Shown here one piece after another: positions 47,486 to 58,744 of a DNA stretch of 64,000 nucleotides. The notes under the pieces are model-generated. The model was not told the DNA's origin. It searched no databases and worked only from the letters and a program-made list of their open reading frames with translations. The stretch is from Xanthostigma xanthostigma. Taxonomy: Eukaryota; Arthropoda; Insecta; Raphidioptera; Raphidiidae. The first letter of the stretch is position 1. Every line of letters begins with the position of its first letter. The stretch is taken from assembly GCA_963575645.1 (NCBI GenBank), contig OY754468.1:13764001-13828000 (forward strand), in the 5' to 3' direction. Both the position numbers and the translations under genes were made by a program.

Positions 47486-48994
47486 TCATTGCACATGAGC
47501 TGAATACTCGGTCAAGCGCGAAGAAATCCTAACGTTGGCCGCGTATTTTATTTGCGATTGTGATAGCCCGATGCCCGTAATGGACCGATCGACTGGGCTA
47601 CGACGTAAGCCCAGTCGTTGTACGCAAGCTTCTGTGATAAAGCTAACTTGCGACCCGGAATCGAGCAGTGCTCGACACTGCTCGTTGCAGTTGCGATTGC
47701 TAAATATGTGAATCTGTGCTGTTGCCAAGATCGTGTTTCTCGATAGAAACGTTGCGTGATTGCAAGCGTCCGGTGACGCTGCGGTTGGTGTGGTATTTGT
47801 AACCACCTTGTCTTGATTTGAAAGCCCGACGGCGCTTGAGTTAGACTCCACGTGAAGGAGTGTATTATGCTTACTGTGGCACTTCTTACAAGTGCCACCT
47901 TGGCATTGATTAGCGTAATGACCTTGCTTTAGGCAATTCCTGCATAATTTGTGTTTAGACACCTGAATTTGTCTTTGTGGAATTCCTAAAGCGAGGAACT
48001 TTTTGCACTGATAGAGCGCATGCGTTTGCGCGCAAAACGGACACGAAACCTGAGTGGTAACGTGGCATGATGTGTTTTCCTTTATGCTTCCATGTCGGCC
48101 ATGTTCGATGGCCTCTAACATCTGACAACGACTTGCCAGAAATCCCGTTAACATTTGAACTGTGGGTAACTGATCATGTGGGGTTGACTGTAACCGAGTC
48201 TCCCATTCGCGAGTGGTGACCGGATCGAGTTTTGTGTTAACCAAATGTATCACAATGGCGTCCCATTGATCCGTATTGAGGCCTAATGCGTTCAATGCGC
48301 GAATGTTTTTTTGTAATTCGTCCGATAACGTTCGCAATGCTGTTGGGGACTCATTTTGAACTGCGTTCATTTCAAATAATGACTTTACATACCGTTGAAT
48401 GATAACGCGTTTGTTTTGAAACCGCTGGACAAGTAGATTCCAAGCGATTTCGTAATTATCTGACGTTATTTCTAACGATTCGATGACATTGTGAGCGTCA
48501 CCTCGGAGTGATGAACGTAAATAATGGAACTTTTGAATATTCGACAAAGTTTCATCATTGTCGATGAGCGATCTAAACGTGTCGTGAAACGTTAGCCATT
48601 TATCGTATGACCCGTCAAACGTCGGCAATTGAATGGTTGGTAATTTTACACGCGAACTAGCATTAGTGAGTGCTACCGGACCTGAACCCGATTCATTTTG
48701 AGTGGAGCTCGTCGGTGGTTCTAAAAAATGATGTATATTTGCTAACAATTCAAAATAATTGTTTTCAAATGCGTCGCGTTCATTGAATTGCGATTCGCTT
48801 GAATCTAGTAACTCTATGTTTGACTGAACGGAATCGAATTCACTCCAACAAGGCTCGAACTTTTGCAGGCGCAATTTTAGTTCCATGTTCCTGTCTGGGC
48901 CGATGTTTTCGAAAAATGCTTTGAAACGAGTTAAGCGAGCCTTCAACTGACCCCGCTTAACCACTAATGACGCTAATTCATCTGAAGCAGGCAT
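47486..48994 (-). pseudogene. BEL gag and front half of the aspartic protease
   Basis: The frame starts at ATG 48994 (MPASDELASL). It contains a gag region of the DUF1759 type, rich in charged helices, then a zinc knuckle CRNCLKQGHYANQC and a second CKKC...H cluster, then the retropepsin active site LLDSGSQVSFI of the BEL protease (DUF1758/A17 type). An in-frame TGA at 47488-47486 interrupts the protease. The same frame continues beyond it, so this looks like a nonsense mutation in a once-continuous gag-pol frame. Programmed read-through cannot be excluded from sequence. Confidence 0.85.
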
Positions 48995-49306
48995 TGTTAT
49001 AATTGACAAACGAACTTTTGACAATATCACAATCTACTGACTAAACGAACGATTCACTGACTCGAATTGAATGAAACGATTCACTAATGGCTGACAGGTT
49101 ATGTGTACATGCACATTGCACGTGTTGCAACGTTTTTTCGTTTGTTGAAATAAATGACTGTTTTGAAGCTTGACTTAATTAAGACACAAAATATGTATTC
49201 GAGAATGGAAATAATGATAGGATGGACTCACCCCCTTTCTTGCCTTGTAAAACTGTAGCTGTGAAGAGCGGCTTGCAATAGCTTGTTCCCTGGTTTCGGC
49301 ACCAAA

Positions 49307-49570
49307 TGTTTTATGTTGAATAGTATTTTGTTTTAATTGAAAGATTGAAAGTAAATATAACACATTCGATATTAATTATAATAAATTGATTTAAGTATTT
49401 TAGAATACGACAAAAAATATAGAAAAAATGTCTTTTATTGTGCATGTACGTGCTTTCTTGTTGAATGTTACGTTCACACTGTGCACTGCCTGGTTTGTCA
49501 AGCGTGCGTGTAGCGACGCGCGCACCCTGTCATGCGCACGGTGATGGCGCGCTATTTTGAATCATCAACA
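49307..49570 (-). repeat. BEL 5' LTR
   Basis: 264 bp with TG...CA ends. Read on the minus strand, the first third is CpG-rich and the rest AT-rich; an AATAAA signal lies near the middle. I see no difference from the other LTR. Confidence 0.93.
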
Positions 49571-49651
49571 ATAACCTTTTAGGTTGTGACCACACATAAG
49601 AAAAGCATTGTAGAATTTTAAACGATGTTTTTTTAAACTGTATACACGTAT

Positions 49652-49931
49652 TCAATAAATAAAATTATCGACCAATTTTTCAGACAATATATTAACAAAA
49701 TATAATTAATACATTAACGTTTAAAAAAAAAAATCTCACGAATTTCGTTAAAAATAAATAGAAACTAAATAAGTATTAATTATTTTATATATTTTTAGAT
49801 CCATTCTGAAGAAGATCCAAAGCGGGATCGAAACGTTAATGTATTAATTATATTTTGTTAATATATTGTCTGAAAAATTGGTCGATAATTTTATTTATTG
49901 AAGAGTTCTAATCAGACGTTAATCAAAGATT
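49652..49931. mobile_element. Penelope-like terminal hairpin with TSD and 30-nt tail
   Basis: Inverted copies of the PLE terminus (TCAATAAATAAAATTATCGA at the left; complement ending TTATTTATTGA at 49901) enclose CTGAAGAAGATCC...GGATCGAAACG. TGTATACACGTAT occurs at 49639-49651 and 49932-49944, a 13-bp TSD that leaves a 30-nt tail between terminus and TSD. Confidence 0.7.
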
Positions 49932-50087
49932 TGTATACACGTATGTTTAGCATAGTTTTTTTACACAATTTTCTTTTTAAAACAACATTCTTCTGCGCAT
50001 ATTGATAAAAATTTAGCTTGAAAAGCGATCTTTTCCTATCTAGAACAATCATTTGTTTTTGTGTGAGTACAATCAAATGTTCTAGAT

Positions 50088-50696
50088 CAGAGTTCCAAAT
50101 TTTATTTGGCCATGGAACCCTAATTGATCATATTTTTTTTGGCGGAACCCTAGCCTTGTAGTTTGAATATTTTCATGTTAAACTGGAAGAAACAACAAAT
50201 TATAAAATTGTGAAAGATAACTCTAATAATTTAGAGAGATGATGATCCTGTTCAAATGTTGGAAGATTAAAAAGGAAGAATCCTGGTGGCAAATACTGAA
50301 GGTTTTTATTGCATTTTATTGTCTGACGTTTCGGCAATCTTTATGCCATCTTCGGAGAATCAATACTGAGAAAACAGACAGCATTGATTCTCCGAAGATG
50401 GCATAAAGATTGCCGAAACGTCAGACAATAAAATGCAATAAAAACCTTCAGTATTTGCTTTGTTCATCGATCCTATGCCACCAGGATTCTTCCTTTTTAA
50501 TCTTCCAAAATTATAAAATGAAGAATTATAAGTAGGTATTGCAAAACATTTATTATAACAAAGAACTACAATGTAACTATTTAATGTGAAGAATGAAATT
50601 TTTCACATTTTATTTAACTCTCGGACAGACCGCGGAACCCCTGTAAACCTTCCATGAAACCCCAGGGTTCCACGGACCACCTTTAAGGAATCGCTG
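50088..50696. mobile_element. hAT element with perfect 8-bp TSD
   Basis: TTCTAGAT flanks both sides (50080-50087 and 50697-50704). Ends CAGAGTTCCAAA and (rc) CAGCGATTCCTTAAA are typical hAT 'CAG' termini. It carries GGAACCC-rich subterminal sequence and a nested PLE hairpin. Confidence 0.8.
50250..50512. mobile_element. Penelope-like palindromic terminal repeat nested in hAT
   Basis: Arms of about 115 bp (TCCGAAGATGGCATAAAGAT, GCCGAAACGTCAGACAAT and complements) meet at about 50370-50385. The right arm has a 22-nt insertion. The motif GAAGATGGC...GCCGAAACGTC is typical of PLE ends. Confidence 0.65.
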
Positions 50697-51114
50697 TTCT
50701 AGATGACAGGGACTTTGAATACGGCATTAGACTGCTCCTACATAATAATATAAAAACTGTAATTTTATGATCATAATCTAAGGTTATTGTCAAATTAAAT
50801 TTTTTGACAATGTTTTCTGCAACCCATTAATTAATTACTTGTAGCTCTTTCTTATCCTAATTCAAGACTTGGCTTCAGATAAGAAAGAGCGTCAAAAAAT
50901 TATTAAAATATATCTACAAATATTTAAGTTTTAGAACTATTGTATTGACGAAAAGATTTTTTTGTATAGGGAATAGGGATCCTTTATAGGGACTACTCTA
51001 TTTGGCGGCGAAACTTATAACTAATATAAGAGAAAAAAATTGTTTGTTATTAATTTTTTCTTAATTATTTAAAAAATTAAATCTTAATTCTATTGTAAAA
51101 TAAGTAGATACCAA

Positions 51115-51248
51115 TTTTTTTATATTTTTTAGAATACCTACATATTTCTGTAGAAGATCCAAATCTGGACAAAAACGTCAATGTATTAATTATTATTTTT
51201 TATTAATATATTTGTCTGAAAAATTGGTCGATAATTTTATTTATTGAT
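51115..51248 (+). mobile_element. Penelope-like 3' end fragment
   Basis: GTAGAAGATCCAAATCTGGA, then AAAACGTCAATG and the terminus GGTCGATAATTTTATTTATTGA match the ends at 7.4 and 49.9 kb. No inverted partner. Confidence 0.65.
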
Positions 51249-51354
51249 AAAATTAGAGAAACATGATTATGAATACTACTGTGAATCGGTACCTACCGAT
51301 AATTGTGATTTTTTTTATTATGATAATAAAAAGCGTTGAATAAATTAATAAATA

Positions 51355-52238
51355 GTACAATCAATCTGGCGAAAAAAAAATCATTTCGTATCAAAACCAC
51401 ACAAAAAGGTGAAACTTGTTGAGTCGTTAGAGAATGATGAAAAAAAGGTTACCTGGCAATGGCCACCTGGTACCTGTTCAAATAGTCAAAAAAAACTCAA
51501 AAATATTTTGAAATGCATTTTTCTTGAAAACTATGCATTTTACAGAAAAATTTATTGAACAAAAAATGTAGAGGGCATCGTTATCTACAATTAATGTCAT
51601 TGGTGCTATGTTGTACAACAAAAAATGTGCGCAGTAGGTGGCGCTAAAGTGCCAAAAAAAGTGTTTTTCCACTTTTTTGCCCTGAAATTTTCATTTTTCA
51701 GTTACGATTCAAATGAAAAAATTGTTCCTTTTTATTTTATAAACAACTTTTATTTTAACATTTTTTTCATACAACTTATTTTCACTTCAACAAGCTGCAG
51801 CTCTGAAACGGTAAGTTGTATGAAAAAAATGTTGAAATAAAAGTTGTTTATAAAATAAAATGGAACAATTTTTCCATTTGAATCGTAACTGAAAAATGAA
51901 AATTTCAGGGCAAAAAAGTGGAAAAACACTTTTTTTGGCACTTAAGCGCCACCTACTGCGCACAATTTTTGTTGTACAACATAGCACCAATGACATTAAT
52001 TGTAGATAACGATGCCCTCTACATTTTTTGTTCAATAAATTTTTCTGTAAAATGGATAGTTTTCGAGAAAAATGTATTTCAAAATATTTTTGAGTTTTTT
52101 TTGACTATTTGAACAGGTATTTGAACAGGTACCAGGTGGCCATTGCCAGGTAACCTTTTTTTTCATCATTCTCTAACGACTCACCAAGTTTCACCTTTTT
52201 GGGTGGTTTTGTTGAGGTTTTTGCCAGATTGACTGTAC
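51355..52238. mobile_element. 884-bp giant foldback element, TA-flanked
   Basis: Arms of about 430 bp run from GTACAATCAATCTGGC to the centre at about 51790-51815 and back to GCCAGATTGACTGTAC. TA lies on each side (51353-51354, 52239-52240). The right arm has an extra 16 bp (ATTTGAACAGGT repeat). Paired open frames on both strands are mirror images of the same sequence, not genes. Confidence 0.85.
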
Positions 52239-52239
52239 T

Positions 52240-53050
52240 AAAATGACATTATGGAACTTGCGAAGTTTTCATCTCGTGCAAACACAAATAAAAAGTTAGT
52301 AAAAGGTAATAGTACCACGTCATTTCAATGCAGATGATTAGTTATTTTGCCAAGTAGGTAATTTGATATTATAGTCTTAATATTGAAAACTTAATTTAAT
52401 AATTGAATAGTTATTATTATTAAATAACATTAAGAATTTTGATAGAAAAAAAAGTTGAAATACATTTTTACAGATGACTATTTTTAGGTTGGGAACTTAC
52501 CTGTTGCAATAAAGTAATATTTCAATAATATCTTTGCAACGTTCATCAACACTGCATTGATATAATTTCTCTATTTACCACTTTTATTTCAGGAAGTTTG
52601 TAAACAGAAAGTGTTAAAATTCACCTTACTTGAAGCTTCTGTTTCAATTGAATTTTTGCCTAATTTTATATGGCCGGCATTAAATATACGTTCTTCTTCT
52701 TTCTTTCTTTCTTTTTCGGTGATTTATATTAGGCCAATTACATATTGTGCTAATTCTTGTCATTTTATTGCATTTAAAAAAATTCACAATTACACTGTAT
52801 ACTATAATATAGTAACTATAGTAACTATGGGAAATGATACCCCATCATCGCCATGTTTTTAAAGTTCCACCCATTGGAAGGAACCCAGTAAGGTATAAGA
52901 ATAAAACAAGATTGCAAAAAGCATTGTCAAAAAATTTAAATAAATAAATAAAAAGTCGGATAAAAAGTCTGTTAGTTGCATCAAAAGTAATCAAGTTGTT
53001 TTCATATGATACCAGTACAAACTGTCGAACATACAAATTAATTAATAAAC
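52240..53050. other. region without recognised genes
   Basis: A (TTTC)n tract at 52691-52712. The open frames at 52611-52862 and 52845-53036 show no motif. Confidence 0.45.
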
Positions 53051-53059
53051 ATCTAAACT

Positions 53060-53215
53060 TAAAAAATCCCGTACAGTTTGCTTATTGTACGACATTTCAT
53101 CTATATATTTAGACTCTTTCAACTACAGCAAAATAAATATTATTATTGTTATTTATTTAGCTGTATTTGAAAAAGTCTACATATATAGACGAAACGTCGT
53201 ACGATAAATAAATCT
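53060..53215. mobile_element. Penelope-like terminal hairpin
   Basis: Inverted arms carry CTGTATTTGAAAAAGTCTAC...TAGACGAAACGTCGTACGAT and the complement of a close variant, with an AT-rich loop. Same layout as the other PLE ends but a different family. Confidence 0.6.
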
Positions 53216-53239
53216 AATATATTTTTGTCTATACATATT

Positions 53240-54430
53240 TTTTCTTGTTCTATTGATTGTTTACACTTTAAAATATTATGGCTTCAAATAATAAACTTCA
53301 AGCGGAAGCAATTTTTTTAAGTAATTACGGCAAAATTAATGACACGAAAAACACCGACAAAAATGAGTGACGATAAAGTTATCGAAATGCAATATAAACA
53401 ACGACATTGATCGTATATTTATGATCTACATTCAATGTCACAAAATATGAGTAAAATAGAAAGCCATGGAAACGAACTATACTGACAAACTAGTAGGTTG
53501 TGCAATATGTATCTAGTACGTGAAGACGACTAATATTTTAAAAACGAGCAGTAACATGAGTCAGTGTTATCACGCACGAGATATAAATCTAATTAGGGAA
53601 TAAAAAATTAAAAAATGTTTTTGTGATTTTCAAATAACTGTATTATCGTGAAAATGGAAAATTTATAAAAACTCCAGTTTCTAGCTTATGAATTAAAATT
53701 CAAAAAATTTGTCATCTTTTAGCAAGTAGTAAGAATTGAAAGGACAAAAAAATTATCTACATATTTTTAATAAAATTGCATCATGCCTGTGGGCTTTGAA
53801 AAATGTCAGATAAATTCTTCATGCTGCTTTCACGTCCAATCATTAATATCAAACTTTTTTTTACGGGAATGTGGACATAATTGCAGAAGTTAAACTATTG
53901 TTTTATTGCTCGGTTTCGTATATTTTTTTTATACTTCGTCGGGCAACTTCACAGATTACCTGTATGTCATTCTTAAAATTACCTATCCACATTAATTGTC
54001 AGCGATGTTATATATTATACAATTCGTAACAAAATAATTAATTTGACAACAAATTGAATATATGCGCAATATGGTTATTAATTGAACTAGCCCACATAAA
54101 TGCAATTGGATATAGGAGGGAATTGCTGTCGCTATTGAATAAAACCTTTATATTTAAAAATTATTCTTTGCCAGTGGTGTTAATTGTTTCATTTTACATA
54201 TAAAATAAATTTTAAATACATATACAATGAAAAATAAAACAAAATGAAACGCAAAAGTAAGTAAGTATACTATTCATACATAAGAAGTTTCACTTCAGTC
54301 GAGCGTGACGCAACTTAAGCCTTTTTATTACCGACAATAATTTTTGCGACTTAAATAATTCGACCAATTTACCCGCCACTATCATACACTTTTCATAATA
54401 AACATCCCGACAAATTTAAAACAAAAATCT
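53240..54430. other. region without recognised genes
   Basis: AT-rich, with no recognised frame or repeat pair. Confidence 0.45.
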
Positions 54431-54439
54431 ATATATATA

Positions 54440-54785
54440 AAAATCAATGCCACTTTTCGTTGTAATTTTATAACTCAAGAACGGGCTCACCCATCCAAAC
54501 CAAATTTTTAGGCTTTGTTCGGACTATTTAGTAGATGATTTATGTGAAGTTTGCACAAAATCGGTCGAGCGGTTCTTCATTTATCACATTTTTTGTAACA
54601 AATATCTATAAAAATCAATGCCAAGATATATAAAAAATGTGATAAATGAAGAACCGCTCGACCGATTTTGTGCAAACTTCACATAAACCATCTACTAAAT
54701 AGTCCGAACAAAGCCTAAAAATTTGGTTTGGATATGTGAGCCCGTTCTTGAGTTATAAAATTCCAACGAAAAATGGCATTTTTTA
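54440..54785. repeat. foldback, about 150-bp arms
   Basis: AAGAACGGGCTCACCCATCC ... TCGGTCGAGCGGTTCTTCAT and its complement meet around 54600-54625. Arms near-identical. Confidence 0.82.
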
Positions 54786-54789
54786 AAAA

Positions 54790-55045
54790 TAAATTTTTTG
54801 ACGTTAAATATTGTAAGTAGGTTTTGGAATTTTATACAAACAATGAAACAATAATTGTTTTCAAAATATTATGACAGTTAATCTTTAATTACTATCCAAG
54901 TGAGACTTAAAATAAATACATATTTGAAAGAAAGTTAAAAACAATTATTATTATAGGTGACTAATTTTAATAAATAAATTTAATAAATAAATTTTTAACC
55001 TAAATTTGAAGCGAAAGATGCAATATCATAGAACAAGATGACAGC
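54790..55045 (-). repeat. stand-alone relative of the X copy A/B interior
   Basis: Inverted match to 6260-6520 and 7765-8020 (CTTACAATATTTAAG, AAACAATTGTTTCA, TTCGCTTCAAATTTAGG in mirrored order), without X ends. It suggests that the filler in copies A and B is a separate repeat. Confidence 0.6.
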
Positions 55046-55049
55046 GAAT

Positions 55050-56700
55050 CAGTTTTACAAGTACCGGCAAGTGTTTTAAAGACCAGTTATCCACGAATAC
55101 TTTACGCTATTTTTTTATTGACGTATGCAGTCATATATATTTCCATACACACATATACGCACATGTATATTTTAAAATAGCTAGCAATTAATAAAATAGA
55201 TAGATAGATAGATGGATGTTCCAATTAAATTTTTTTATTATTTCACTTTATACGTAGCAAAGCACGTACAAGGCCGCTAGTATTCAATATAAAAATAATT
55301 TTCCAAACGATTGCGTCATTATGCTTTCGTCTACATCCTTGTAGTAAAAGTCATTAATCTTCTTATTATAAAAAATAAAACTTACCTTATTGGTTATTAT
55401 TATTATTTATTCGTCTAACAAATCTTTCTAAATGTTAAAATGTTATGACATGCATATTAGCCACAGAACATTTTTAATTTGACCACAGTTACTAACATAA
55501 TTTAAAAGAACCGCTTATAACCGTTGACGGTTATATTTTGACTGAAGGATCATACTGCTATTTGTGTGGTGGAAACGTATCACAGCATAATAGTCCTTCG
55601 ATTGGTCTGCATAATTCAGAGTTTTTTTTATAACTTATGGTGACCAAAGAGCACACACAAAACAGGCCCGTATAATGTTCTGCAGCAGTTCGAATACTTA
55701 CAACAAAAATAGTATGAAACGAAAAATGTATAAATATTAATTTATAAATTTTTTGCATAGTTGACGAAGACGAAAACAATTCACTTCGACCAATTCTATA
55801 AATTTTTGACATTAAATATCTCAATATCTAGCAAAAGGGGAGAGCATTTTTGCTTGTGAAATTTTATTATTTTTTTAAGAAACTTTTCTTTCTCTTTTTG
55901 ATTAAAAACAAGATAAATATAATATTTTTGTCTAATTTTCAAACATATCTGCCTATAACATTAAACTGAAACCGAAACACAAATGTTATTTTTAGTTGGT
56001 TACTACCAACTCAAAACGTTTACCGATAAATGTAGGCTCAAATTTATTATCACGACTGATTATTATTATTGTATTATAGGTACTGAGTGTTTTAATTACT
56101 TTTTGAGATTTTAATAAAAAAATATTATTATTAGAAAAATCTGTAAATTTCTAAAATATGTCAAAAAATAATATTAAAAGTTGCAAAGCTATTATGGAAT
56201 AAGAGTCATGTGACGAAAAATGGTTCATTATTGGTGTGACGTCATACAAGTGTCATTATGGTGATTTCACACTTGTAAATTTTGTGGCGCACCTCTAAAA
56301 TTGAATGTTTTATTCACACATAATAAAAAATAAGTCTAAAATGATCCATAGATATATTACGCTACTTTTTAAAATGGCTATTCATACATAAGGCTTTGCT
56401 TTTTATTGCGCAACTTCAAGCAATCGACGGAATTTGCAGGTTATGTTGATCTTGTAAAATGATATTTGTGTAAATATATTATTCGTTCTCTACTATTTTA
56501 TATATCGAGCATGTTGCATTGACTCTGGCGCTCTTGAATTGTTTTTAAAGCTCTATCCAATTGCATATTTTCGTAAAATATTATAATATAGAGTATATGC
56601 ACACAATATAAAAGAGAATATCATTTGGAGGGATAACTTTATTATATAAGGTATCTGGGCAGTATCATCAAATATCAAAGTTGGGTTTAATCGACTTACT
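55050..56700. other. region without recognised genes
   Basis: A short (GATA)n tract at about 55196-55212 and a TGACGTCAT palindrome at 56238. The frame at 55558-55824 (minus) is unrecognised. Confidence 0.45.
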
Positions 56701-56716
56701 GAGGTCGGATTCTAAT

Positions 56717-57181
56717 TAGAAATGAAACGGATAGCTGTTTTGCCGGATACCGGATACCGAATATCCGGCCAACCTTGTAGCCGGATACCCAGCCGAACAT
56801 AGTCGATTGGCGCATCGATACCCCAGCGAACCTTCATAGGTGGCGCACGAATGATCGAGTGGACTCGGACCTTTTCGTTCATGAGCGAAGTTAGTACTTC
56901 ATTGTCTTATTGAATTGACAGCAAACACGATCGTTTGAGGTTATTTGAAAACACGTACTGTTGTAATTTGAGATGATTTTATAAGTCTTTTATTCATTCA
57001 TTATAATTAAGGAATAGAAAAAATATTAACTTCAAAAATAGTAACTTACATATCACTTTAAACTCTTGTGTAATAAAAAATGATAATTTTATTTGTCATA
57101 TAGATTAAATAAAGTACGTTTAAAGTTTAAACATCGTATTTTTTTTAAATCCGGTGTCCGGCCGGACAGATTTCATCTCTA
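56717..57181. mobile_element. hAT MITE, perfect 8-bp TSD
   Basis: ATTCTAAT at 56709-56716 and 57182-57189. Ends TAGAAATGAAAC and (rc) TAGAGATGAAATC are typical of hAT. GCCGGATACCGGATACCG and CCGGTGTCCGGCCGGACA lie just inside the ends. Confidence 0.85.
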
Positions 57182-57189
57182 ATTCTAAT

Positions 57190-58185
57190 CCACAGCAATC
57201 TAATCCAAAGGCCAGTACGCTGTCTTCTTGAATTTTTGAGCGGAAGTTTTAATGAAAATATATTTTGAAAATGACAAAATTCAAGCCACTGCTTGCATAG
57301 CTCTTTGTTTACCGCGAAGATGACGAAGAAGGATTTGGTTTAAAGAATAGATTGAAAATCATGACCGTTTTGGAGTAGTAAATAAATAATTTAGGTATTA
57401 CTTGACTTGACAAATGGCTATCAAGTATTATTCTACACATCATTTTTTGCAATTGTCCCCGTCCGGTTATGTTATATCACTTTAACCAGACAGAAACACA
57501 GGGGCCTGCGAGTTGCACTAAACCAGATATGGCGCCTCTTTATTTTCCAACACGACGCGACGGGACAAATTTATATTCTGCAGCTTCAGAATTTTCAACA
57601 GTTCACATTTGAAAACTTCACAAGTTTACGCAACTTGAAATATAGCATTCAATTTTGAAACTGGCGCCACTTGTTGACTTACAGGGGCTATTCACACCTT
57701 GCTATTCCAGAAAAAAGTGTTGAAGAGTATCATTGTTAGGAAATAGTAAAGAAGATTTTGTTTCTAAAATTTTTTTCAACTATGTTGAACTGTGAACAAA
57801 CTTAATCCGGATTTTGTAACAGCTAATGCTCGTAACTTATCAAAAGTTGATATATTCACGGTGCTTCAATACATTTAAAACAGTGATAATTTCAATTCCG
57901 ATGAAATTCGAAACGTTTTAGCGAAATAAGTACTCACATACAAATATTTTTGGATTTCAGTCATAACTGTGGTTTTACTTGAGACATTTTAATAAATAAA
58001 AATAATTTATTAATAACTTCAAATTAACTGATTACTTGAACAAATTTATTTGAAATATTACCTACCTGAATATAATATGTCATTGCCGAGATAAAAGAAA
58101 AACATCTGTTAGCAAAATGAACTCTACTGACTAGATTAGGGTTTCTTGCTCAGGTTTAAGCGACTATTGGGATTTTACCTGGACG
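57190..58185. other. region without recognised genes
   Basis: The frame at 57407-57658 has no recognised motif. GGGGCCTGCGAG and AGGGGCTATTCACACC mark possible repeat edges, but no pairing is clear. Confidence 0.4.
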
Positions 58186-58189
58186 CGGA

Positions 58190-58740
58190 GCTTTTTTCAA
58201 AATATAGTAAATAATTTAAATAAAAAATAAGTCCAAAAACTAAAACCCGACTACTAAAAAGTATGAAGCAAGGAAATATTCTCATCTGAGGATAGCCGTG
58301 GTCATATGCCACTTACTCTAACAAAACAATACATTTTAACATTAGGAAGCGATCATAAGCTCTAGGGCAAGTGCATCAAGCTGTACATCTGGAGGGCCTC
58401 ATAATTTATATGAGATGGCATACAATCACAGCTATCCTCAGGTGAGAATATTTTCTTGTTTCATACTTTTCAGTAGTCGGGTTTTAGTTTTTGAACTTAT
58501 TATTTATTTAAATTATTTTTTTTTGGAAACTTAGTTTTTATTTGTTTTTAATTTGCTCCCCTCTGAGACCAGAATTTAAAAATAAATGTAGCCTATGTTA
58601 CCCAGGCCATAATAACGAATCGATTGACACCTTATTTATCAAAATCGGATGAATAGTTTAGGCGCTACGGTAGAACATCCATAAATACAAACATACATAC
58701 ATAGACTTCCCTTCCTTTTAGTTTCGCCGCAGTCGGATAA
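58190..58740 (-). repeat. repeat F, copy 2, inverted relative to 21.4-22.0 kb
   Basis: A foldback (58240-58500) is followed by ATCGGATGAATAGTTTAGG and TTTCGCCGCAGTCGG, the mirrored order of copy 1. Confidence 0.7.
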
Positions 58741-58744
58741 AAAT

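Larger units (their letters stand above)
45780..49570 (-). mobile_element. BEL/Pao LTR retrotransposon, internally deleted, recent insertion
   Basis: The element is 3.79 kb with 264-bp LTRs that begin TGTT and end AACA, flanked by the 5-bp duplication ATAAC (45775-45779 and 49571-49575). On the minus strand the order is 5' LTR, likely primer-binding site (TGGTGCCGAAACCAGGGA just inside 49307), gag, protease, a truncated pol, a G-rich polypurine tract near 46044-46060, and 3' LTR. Reverse transcriptase after its first few residues, RNase H and the N-terminal part of integrase are missing through an in-frame junction near 46846. Autonomous relatives are usually 6-7 kb. The LTR pair looks identical base for base, so the insertion is young. 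Its 3' LTR ends 120 bp from the SDR start codon. Confidence 0.93.

Noticed and set aside
46055..47498. Plus-strand frames across BEL
   Set aside because: Shadows of the minus-strand pol frame.
51478..52112. Four mirrored frames at 51.5-52.1 kb
   Set aside because: They are the two arms of one palindrome read in both directions.
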